Source: Mixophyes australis
Lineage: Eukaryota; Chordata; Amphibia; Anura; Limnodynastidae
Length of the DNA stretch: 64,000 bases
Reading direction: 5' to 3'
Assembly: GCA_036250195.1 (NCBI GenBank)
Contig: JAVHZZ010000006.1
Coordinates: 75,757,869-75,821,868, forward strand
A program made the translations under genes and the position numbers. Every line of letters starts with the position of its first letter. Within the stretch, counting starts at the first letter, position 1. The notes beneath the pieces are model-generated. The model made no database searches, was not told the origin of the DNA, and saw nothing but the letters and a program-made list of their open reading frames with translations. This document shows, in pieces, positions 56,150 to 64,000 of the stretch.

Positions 56150-56640
56150 TAGAGGGAGGTCACATCCTATCAGCATGCCATCTTGTTCTAATCTATTGTC
56201 TACATCCCCAAACCGTACCATCAAAGAACTATAGACCCATCTTGGTCCTGAATACAGACTTGAAACTTTGGAAAAGCAATTGCTGACAGAATAGCCAAGG
56301 TTAAACAGCCAGTGAATGCTCTGAATCAGACAGGCTTTATTCAAGCTACAATGTTTGTTGCACTGCTAATATCATACAAGATGTAAACTTGAACAACGTA
56401 CCAGCACTTATATTTTTATTAGATCTGTAAAAGACTTTCAACATGGTAAAGGGTAAAATTTGGATGGGAATAATCTTAAAGCCTTTTCATTATTGTATCC
56501 TCCTCCATGGAAACCAATTCAACTACCAGGCATCTTCTCTGCCTGACTCTGAACACTATTATGAATAATTGGAAAATAGTTAATATCTCAGATCAATCCC
56601 TGCTGATTTTTTTTTAATTATTTGATACCCTTGGAATTAT
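56150..56640 (+). pseudogene. L1-clade LINE reverse transcriptase fragment
   Basis: The plus strand reads SNYRPILVLNTDLKLWK and ADRIAKVKQPVN, then NQTGFIQA at about 56215-56345. This is the order of the first reverse transcriptase blocks of L1/Tx1 ORF2 (YRPISLLN...ILA-RL...DQTGFI). Frames then break before the catalytic aspartates, although a degenerate 'lifLldl-K-F' block can be guessed near 56410-56440. It is a dead fragment on the strand opposite to the L1-like pieces at 16-17 and 48-49 kb. Confidence 0.82.
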
Positions 56641-56693
56641 TGGAAGACTGGGCTATCAGATTTTAAAGAACCCAGGCATATTTTAATCACCGG

Positions 56694-57018
56694 GGGCCTG
56701 ATTCATTAAGGATCTTAACTTAAGAAACTTCTTGTTTAAGTATCCTGGACAAAACCATGTTACAATGCAAGGGGTGGAAATTAGTATTCTGTTTTTGCAA
56801 ATACTGACTGTTTTTTCATGTAGCACACAAATACTTGATAGCTTATTTGTACACTGAAATTTAAAGTTGATATTTGTTTGCTACATGAAAAAACAGAGAG
56901 CATTTAAGTTATGTGCAAAACAGAATACTAATTTGCACCCCTTGCATTGTAACATGGTTTTGTCCAGGAGACTTAAATAAGAAGTTTCTTCAGTTAAGAT
57001 CCTTAATGAATCAGGCCC
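56694..57018. mobile_element. near-perfect palindromic MITE, 325 bp, 3-bp TSD CGG
   Basis: The two halves are complementary over almost their whole length, from GGGCCTGATTCATTAAGGAT at the left to its mirror at the right. Inside are CATGTAGCACACAAATACTTG and its partner. CGG flanks both ends (56691-56693 and 57019-57021). It is the best preserved copy of the family, so relatively young. Confidence 0.95.
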
Positions 57019-57021
57019 CGG

Positions 57022-59156
57022 GTCTTCTCTAGCGGGGAGAAAGCATCATTTACTTGTATATTTTGTGCACTTTGGCTAATGTTTCTTTCTTTTGTATATT
57101 GTCTTGTATTTTGTTGGTTTATTCCTCCTTCCTATTTGTACCCATTCCTTATTCCCTCTTACATTTCCCAATATGCTAAACAAATTTAGATATGAAGATT
57201 TATAACAGAAATGTATTATTTTCCCATAAGGAGATGCATCCTTTGATATTTAACTAAAGAATCATATTAAGCACTTGGCAGCCTTCTGTGATACATCCTT
57301 TTTAAAATATGTAGAATATGAAAATGTGGTCAGCATGTGCAAATAAGCATCTTATATTAAAGGTTTCCTCAACTGAATAAGTAAAATGTTTGTCTACTTT
57401 CTCTATATCATACAAAATTTCTGAAGATCTAATTTCTCACTGCTCATTTAAAATTTAGTTACATATTTTATACAGAGTTTATCTAATACTCGTAAAATTT
57501 GTTAAATTTGGAGGTTGCTCAAGCTTAAAATGTCCTAAGTGTAGAGCAGGTTTGGGTACGTGTTTGGCACCTGATTAGATTGGAAATGTCCAGTAATAAA
57601 TATTTTTTTCGCCAAACATGACCAGTTTCTTTGTTTTCTGCTTGGGTGGTCGGTCATATTTGGCCTTTCTTTAAAGTCATAATCTGATAAGTCTACAAGA
57701 CAATATGTCTTTTATTTAATTGCATTAGTCAAGGTGATCATAGCAAGATACTGGTTGGCTAAAGATCCGTGTTTTCAAAATGTATTTGGGTTAGGGAATG
57801 AAATTATCAGTCACAAAAGACATATATTTATTAAGAAAAATATAAAGAGATATGGTCCAAGTGGCTCAGACCAAGTGGCTCAGACCTCTAGTTATGTAAA
57901 TTACTTAGGTATTACAGATTTATATAATTGCATTAGATTTAGGACTTGTTAGTGTTATTCTTTTAATATTTCTACAATATTTATTAGGAATAATTTCTTG
58001 TCATGGTATCATCATTATAATGCTTACATTGTATTATTTACATAATGTTAAGTATCCTGTATTTTATGTGGTTACTTTATATTTGTAAGGAGACTATCTT
58101 TGTATTTTGTTTTATTTTTGCAAACATTTAATAAAAGTGACTTTATTTTAAAGAAAAAGTGTTTGCATTGTATACTTAAACATTATTTAATCTAGATGTT
58201 GCAAATGCCATCATTTCTGGAGCACAGCATCCATCTTTACTCCTGGGGATGTTTTAATCATCAATTAATTGCAGTGAGAATAATAGCATGGCTGAATTTT
58301 ATGTAACTTTCCCAAGGTAGTGTCTCTGGTAATTAATATTTTCTTTTTATTTCCATAAGTCATAAGATACCGCCCACCTTATACATAAATTTATGTGCCC
58401 AATTAATAGTGTTTGTTTGTCTTCCTGAATCACACAAGTGAAGAAACAGGAGGAAGCCGCTTAGGGTTCGATTAGCAATAGAAAGTTTCACGTAGGTTGG
58501 TGAGACAGTCAAGTGCAGTTGGGAAATACAATGAGAATGCGGGCTGTGTCTTTTATTGTTTATTTAAAGACACATTAAGAATAAAAGGAAAGCTATTTTA
58601 TTTGAACATACATGTCTAAAATCATACTGATCAGTGTGGTTTTCTTTTTGACATTGCCATGATGAAGAGTTTATTTTTGTATGCTACTTTAATTTGATCT
58701 AAAAATATGTCCAAGAAATTCTCTGGCTGAGTAAAACAATGTAACATTTGACCCTTATGGGATTCATTTGATACAGATGTCTCTTATGGTGTTCCAGTGC
58801 CTTAAGCTCGTTACACATTACAGGCTTTTCAACCATGTATTGTGCCAATCACGCGATAGACGATTGTTATGCCTGATATCACATTAGTGTGTACGCTCCT
58901 ACAATCATGTTTTATCGTACCAAACACATCGTATCTTTTGATTGAATTTATAAAATCAGTGACTATCAGTGTAGGCAGATTTTCATTGAATTTACAGAGT
59001 CACAATTTTTTCAGCAGATGGCTATGAGAGATGATGATCACAGATCTGAAGGTAAATCGTGTAGGTGTGTTGACATAAATCTGCATGCTCACCGGGACTT
59101 CCAGTTGTTGATGAAATCGTTACAGAAATTGTATCTGAAGTAATTTTCTGTAGTGT
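57022..59156. other. unassigned DNA
   Basis: AT-rich, no gene. From about 58805 to 59160, TTACACATTACAGG and the mirrored CTGTAGTGTGTACCTGTAATG hint at a TIR element cut by the following LTR. Confidence 0.4.
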
Positions 59157-59161
59157 GTACC

Positions 59162-59875
59162 TGTAATGATCTTACCTGTTCCCCGTTCCAGCGCTGTCTC
59201 TCGCTGCCATGATCGGCACTTCCGGGTAGCAGGTCACATGACTCAGGTGCCGGGGCGGGTTTTTTTTTAAATCTCCTGTATATATTCTCGGCACTGACAC
59301 TTGCTCCATGTCAGTGCAACTGTGTTGCTAGCGTCTGACTCCTGCTTCCCTGTGCTTTTCTCCCTGGGAGTGCTATTTCTTCTGGATCATCTGTGTACCA
59401 TTGCTGGCTTGTCTGACCTTGTGTACTGTTCCTCTGTGCACTGCTCCTGGATTTCCTGTGTACCTAACTTGGACTATTCCACTACCCTTTGCCGGACCTC
59501 CTGTGCACCAAACTTGGCTCGTCTGACTACACTTAATTGGATCATCTGTCTACCCAATTTGGCTCGTTTGACTATGCTTTGCTGGACCAACTGTGTACCA
59601 AATCTGGCTTGTCTGACTACCTAACTGGTCAGTACCTTTGCCTTACTTATCGTACTAGATCCTATCAGCCTAGTTTCTGTCTGCATGATACTCCAGAGAC
59701 CTGTGTTACTTCCTGAGACAGTTCAGGGGGCCGCGACCTGCGAGTTCCTGGCAGCGAAGTCCTTCCTGCCGTGCGACGGTTTCGGTAAACACTGGGAAAC
59801 TCGTTAGACTCCGTGCTTTTTGTCTGCCAGTACCAATCAGGAATATTACAAGCCGTTCACCCTCAGATTGTAACA
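59162..59875 (+). mobile_element. LTR (apparently solo), 714 bp
   Basis: It starts TGTAATGATCTTACC and ends CAGATTGTAACA. The flanking pentamers GTACC (59157-59161) and GTATC (59876-59880) match at 4 of 5 positions. A TATATATTC box lies near 59278-59286. Positions 59383-59625 hold a degenerate 45-bp repeat (CTGTGTACCAAA-CTGGCT, CGTCTGACTAC). No gag or pol of this family adjoins. The gag-pol at 61.1 kb is preceded by a different LTR. Confidence 0.72.
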
Positions 59876-59880
59876 GTATC

Positions 59881-60454
59881 AAGTTTTAGATGTGTCCATT
59901 ATTTGTCCTTAGATCACAGAGAATGCAAACATTTGGAGTACCCATTACTCACCCTTCAGATAACAGCATGTTATTGGTTTGTATACGACATTCTGAGACT
60001 TTTACTAAATACATTGCTTTACTGTATCTTTGTCCTTCCTTTCAAGTCAGGTAAAGAAAAATCATTTATGTTATTCCCCTTTGATATGACAGAGATGTTT
60101 TCTGAATAAAACTGTAGTGTATGGAATGAGTAGAACGGATTTGTATGAAATCCAAGAGCAGTATAAATAAATAACTTTGCCTAGATGATTGAAAGGCCTT
60201 GATGACGAGCAATAAAGTAAGCTAGAGACAAAGTGATGTTGTCAGTAAAAGAGGAGGGCAGAAGTGCACATGCGAGCTAATGAACAAACATTACAATGTT
60301 TTAATTGGAAACCAAATTGGAAACCACCACTCTGATAATAGATAATAAGTTATATTCACATTATTGGGTCTATTTATCATTGGTGGCTTGTGGACTACAG
60401 TAACTATCATTTTATATTACTGCAGATAACAGCGATACATAATGATATACCGCT
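59881..60454. other. unassigned DNA
   Basis: Short interval between two LTRs. No gene or repeat recognised. Confidence 0.45.
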
Positions 60455-61066
60455 TGTTAGGAACAGCAGGTAATTGCTGTTTTTTATTCTGTCTGCTGCA
60501 GTGTTGTTTTCGGCCTGGGTGTGATCACTTGAACTCCTCTCACCTGCAGCTCAATCTGACACCTGCCCTGATTGACTACACCTTCTTTAAATACCTGTAA
60601 GTTTCACTGAACCATTAAGGGTTATAGCATTCAGTTTGTGGTTGTTGACCCGCTCCTGTGCATTGTGTTGATTCCCAGATTGATTTTCTGTGTATGATCT
60701 TTGGCTTGTTTCCTGACTGTACTTTATTGATGGTGGCTCTGACCTTTTGCTTGTGACTCGGATATCCTTGCTTTTCTGCTGGCCCTGACCCTTGCCTGAA
60801 ACCTTACGTCAGTGTTTGCTTCTGTCCTTGGACCCTGGCTTATTCCTGACCATGGTTATCTCCTGGCTTCACCTCCTCTGCCACGCTGCAGTGATATTCA
60901 TAAGCTTGCACTACGCTGCGTTTGAGACCTGAGGGCATCTGAGTACCTGTGAGCGCTACAAGCTCTACGGGAAAGGTGGCTGCTATAGGTGAAGACCTCT
61001 ACACCCTGTTCTGCAAGCTTATGATAATCAGTCATTAGCCGTAACATTCAACCGTTAGCCGTAACA
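60455..61066 (+). mobile_element. 5' LTR of Ty3/Gypsy element
   Basis: It starts TGTTAGGAACAGC and ends GCCGTAACA, giving TGTTA...TAACA inverted ends. A CTTTAAATACCTG box near 60589-60601 can act as promoter. The gag start codon follows 35 bp after the end, leaving room for the primer binding site (TTATAACCGGCCCA). A GTTAGCCGTAACATT-type doublet at 61033-61066 makes the exact end uncertain by 20 bp. Confidence 0.85.
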
Positions 61067-61100
61067 TTATAACCGGCCCACATATTTGGGATTCACTCCC

Positions 61101-61735
61101 ATGGATCCTACTCCTCTATCCCTTGCACAAGTGCTGGCTAATCAACTGCAGGCTCAATATCAGAGTGTTCAAGACATTTCTACCAGATTGTCTGTTCATG
61201 AACAAACCTCCAGGACTACCTCTTCGAAAGTGGAGGTTCAAGAACCCAATCTTTATCTTCCAGACAGATTTCTGGGAAAGTTGCAAATTATATTTCAAAC
61301 TACATCCTCGGTCTTCCGGTCCTGAACAGCAGCGAGTGTATATCTCACTGTTGCAAGAAGATCCACAAACCTGGGCATTTGTATTGTGCCCTGACAGTCC
61401 AGAATTGTTATCTGTAGATTCCGTTTTTCAAGCCTCCTGTATGACGATCCTGATAAAGTTGATTCTGCAGAGTCTAAACTTAGATATTTGAAACAGGGAA
61501 GTCGTTCTGAGGAAGAATATTGTACAGAATTCTGCAGATGGGCATCAGATGGTGATTGGAATGACCCAGATCTCTGTAGTCAGCTTCATTTGGGTCTCTC
61601 TGAACTAATAAAGGACATATTGGTGCAATATCCAGCTCCTGATTCTCTGGAGTCCTTTATGTGTTTGGCAATTCGCATTGATCGGAGAATAAATGACAGA
61701 AGACTGGAAAAGGAATCTCATGCGCAGAACTTTTA
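61101..61735 (+). pseudogene. Ty3/Gypsy gag, frameshifted
   Basis: The ATG at 61101 opens a gag of the common vertebrate Gypsy type: an N-terminal helix region (LAQVLANQLQAQY), then PDRF and, after a frameshift near 61270, LLQEDPQTWAFVL and SPELLSVDSVFQ. The frame shifts again before EEYCTEFCRWASD and LGLSELIKDILVQYPAP (61488-61730), which ends with a basic IDRRINDRR. Gag forms the particle that houses reverse transcription. No zinc knuckle is visible after the stop at 61736, so the nucleocapsid end is lost or scrambled. Confidence 0.85.
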
Positions 61736-61839
61736 ATTTATTTCTAACTCAGCTAAGACAGGGGATGCAAGAAAAGTTAATCTAGGCCTTTACCTTTTAC
61801 AGAACAAAAACTCATTCCAGTTACCTTCCCAGATTTCCC

Positions 61840-63770
61840 TGGCCTCTGGGAGTGTTGATGTCCTAGCTTTTGTGACCAGCGGAGCAGCTGGAAATTTTCT
61901 AGATATATTTCTGGCACGGAAACATTATAAGTTCTAATACCTGTTTGCGATTTGGATGGGCACCTGCTTTTGGGCTGTAGCGCAATGCAGTCCTTGATTG
62001 ATCCACAGAAGAATTGGTGGCATGGGGGATATACTACGAGGGGACATGCTTAGCAACACCTGTTAAGGTTGCTACGACTTTGGTCAAGCCAGTTCTCACA
62101 TTACCGCTGCAATATCAAGATTTTGCTGATGTTTTCTCCAAACAAGCTGCAAGTACACTACCACCATATCGCCCGTATGACTGCGCTATTGATATTCAGC
62201 CCGGATCTAAATTTCCCAAGACTCGCTTATATTCTCTTTCTGTGGAAGAGACCAAAGTCATGGATGACTATATTTCTGAGAACCTGAAAAAAAGGGTTCA
62301 TTAGACTTTCTCGATTACCCCTTGGTGCCGGATTTTTCTTTGTCTAAAAGAAAGATGGAGATTTACGACCTTGCATTGATTACAGAGGCTTGAATCGGAT
62401 CAGCATTAAAAACAAATATCCTCTGCCATTGATTTCTCAGTTGTTTGATCAGTTAAGAGGTGCTTCAGTATTTTCTAAGATAGATTTACGTGGAGCATAT
62501 AATTTGATACGCATTCGGAAGAGGGATGAATGGAAGACCGCTTTTAATACTCATTCCGGACATTGCGAGTATTTTGTTATGCCGTTTGGTCTTTCTAATG
62601 CACCAGCCGTGTTCGAGGACTTGATCAATGATGTACTACGTGATTATCTGAGTAAATTCGTCATTGTGTATCTGGATGACACTTTGATCTACTCCACATC
62701 TTTGTTTTAACACAGTGAACAAGTCCGTTTGGTACTACAGAAACTCAGAGAGAATCATCTATTTGCTAAGTTTAAGAAATGTGAGTTTGAAGTCTCCCCT
62801 ATGGCATTCTTGGGATATTTCATTTCTGCAAACGGATTTACTATGGATCCAACCAAAGTCCAAGCCATCATTGATTGGAGCCTTCCTAGTAACCTAAAAG
62901 GCATCTAAAGGTTTCTTGGGTTTGACAATTATTACAGGAGATTCATTCACAAATTTTCAGTAATTGTAGCACCTATCACTCAATTGACGAAGAAAGTAGC
63001 TGATCCAGCGGTATGGCCTCCAGAAGCTATTAAAGCATTTGAGACTTTCAAAAGACCTTTGCTTCAGCTCAAATCCTTAAACATCCAGATGCAGAGTTAC
63101 CTTTCATAGTTGAAGTGGATGCTTCTGATGTTGGTGTAGGGGCAGTTCTGTCACAATTGTCCAATTCTGATGGGAAGTTACACCCATGTGCATTCTTCTC
63201 TAAGAAATTCTCTGTGGCAGAGATAAATTATGATGTGGGAAATCATGAGTTGCTGGCCATTAAATTGGCATTTGAAGAGTGGAGACACTGGCTGGATGGC
63301 GCAAAGCATGCCATCAGAGTGTACATGGATCACAAAAATCTCGCGCTGGGCTCTTTTCTTCTCTTGATTTAGTTTTGTGATCACATATCACCCTGGTTCT
63401 AAGAATTTTAGGGCAGATGCCTTATCCAGAAGTTTCCTACAGAACATAAGGATCCCTTTTATAACACTTCTATCATAACTTCTCAAACCATTGTCTCAGG
63501 GCTGACTCAGAATTTGTCAACCCAATTACAGGTAGTTCAGGATCAGGCACCAGCCTCCTTGCCTCCCAATTTTTTGTTTGTGCCAGTTGCTCTGAGACAG
63601 TCCGTGTTGTCTGACATTCATGACAGCAAAATATCCAGGTATAGCTAAGACTATTAAATTGCTCTCTTGTTCAGTTTGGTGGCCTTCTGGGAAGAAAGAC
63701 GCAAGAGGCTTTGTTCAGTCCTGCAAAATTTGTTCCAGGGTGAAAACTTTGCCTAGAGCAGTGACAGATG
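61840..63770 (+). pseudogene. Ty3/Gypsy pol remnant (protease, RT, RNase H, integrase zinc finger)
   Basis: Pol domains appear in the usual Ty3/Gypsy order. The protease is a decayed AFVTSGAAGNFLD near 61866-61905, in which the catalytic Asp of the DSGA motif is Thr. The RT follows (62090-62900) with [30 protein letters not shown] and an intact YLDD box near 62669-62680. RNase H (63100-63360) shows [13 protein letters not shown] and FFSKKF. An integrase N-terminal zinc-finger remnant (63615-63755) has WWPSGKKD and SCKIC. Breaks include a stop after ENLKKRVH (62302-62304), stops near 62708 and 62906, and frameshifts near 63100 and 63355. The integrase core, 3' end and 3' LTR are missing after about 63760. 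It is not functional. Confidence 0.88.
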
Positions 63771-64000
63771 AGGATCCATCTGTATCAGGCTGTATTGTTA
63801 TACAGCATAAAACATAAATAAATATCAAATATTTTAAGTACATAATATATCGAGCAATTCACTTGAGATCCACCAGTTCTATCTGATAGTTTAGAAGGGG
63901 TAATAGTATTTTTTTTTTTCTAACGTCTTATTCACAGTTTGGCAGACTACTACTGTATATATATACCATTCAATAAATGTGAAGTATTCTCTTTTTTGGC
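63770..64000. other. DNA beyond the truncated Gypsy element
   Basis: AT-rich sequence unrelated to the integrase continues to the window end. No LTR match is seen. Confidence 0.5.

Noticed and set aside
1..64000. CRISPR array, operons, riboswitches or bacterial defence systems
   Set aside because: The direct repeats are minisatellites or transposon copies without spacer structure. Gene density and element types are vertebrate.

Overview
The window reads as vertebrate nuclear DNA, most likely from an anuran amphibian. It has no bacterial-style gene packing and no long host open reading frames. It is dense with the transposon families typical of frog genomes: ZBED-type hAT DNA transposons, palindromic MITEs with GGGCCTGATTCA or GGGGTAAATGTAT termini, L2 and Tx1/L1 LINE pieces, a tRNA-headed SINE and Ty3/Gypsy LTR elements. 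The species call is an inference from repeat style only. I recognise no intact host gene. The only host-derived coding sequence is a broken, intron-free copy of NSMCE2 (SUMO ligase NSE2) at 4027-4606, minus strand.

Layout. 1-2.3 kb: MITE remnants, including a clean 193-bp hAT MITE with a perfect 8-bp target duplication. 2.3-6.5 kb: a nest of hAT fragments holding a solo LTR (2449-3024), the NSMCE2 pseudogene and a SINE (5394-5747). 6.5-12.5 kb: mini- and microsatellite, L2 LINE tails, and DNA without recognisable features. 12.5-21.9 kb: a 1.25-kb MITE, two 1.2-kb non-autonomous hATs (13913-15138 and 20694-21910) filled with minisatellite, and an L1-clade reverse transcriptase remnant. 24.6-30.8 kb: a run of TIR elements with 3-bp target duplications, some nested, and a SINE split by a hAT MITE. 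32.2-36.1 kb: the best preserved ZBED-type hAT transposase region, itself hit by three TIR elements. 38.9-42 kb: two MITEs and a SINE with a perfect 9-bp duplication. 46.9-49.8 kb: an antisense L2 LINE split by a hAT MITE, another hAT-like MITE, a Tx1-type LINE 3' end and a hAT terminus. 50.7-54.7 kb: a near full-length but decayed ZBED-type hAT with an L2 insertion and a 121-bp tandem array. 56-57 kb: an L1-clade fragment and a near-perfect palindromic MITE. 59.2-63.8 kb: an apparent solo LTR, then a 5' LTR followed by a decayed Ty3/Gypsy gag-pol truncated in integrase.

How it fits together. The coding-like segments are transposase, reverse transcriptase, gag-pol or a pseudogene, all with stops, frameshifts or lost key residues. 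The non-autonomous elements point to shared machinery. The SINE has the same 3' tail as the L2 LINE at 47 kb. Several MITEs with unrelated interiors share the GGGCCTGATTCA terminus. Five hAT MITEs keep recognisable 8-bp target duplications. I see no convincing undescribed cellular system. The most useful observations are the hAT-flanked NSMCE2 fragment and the repeated finding of minisatellite arrays inside TIR-bounded elements.
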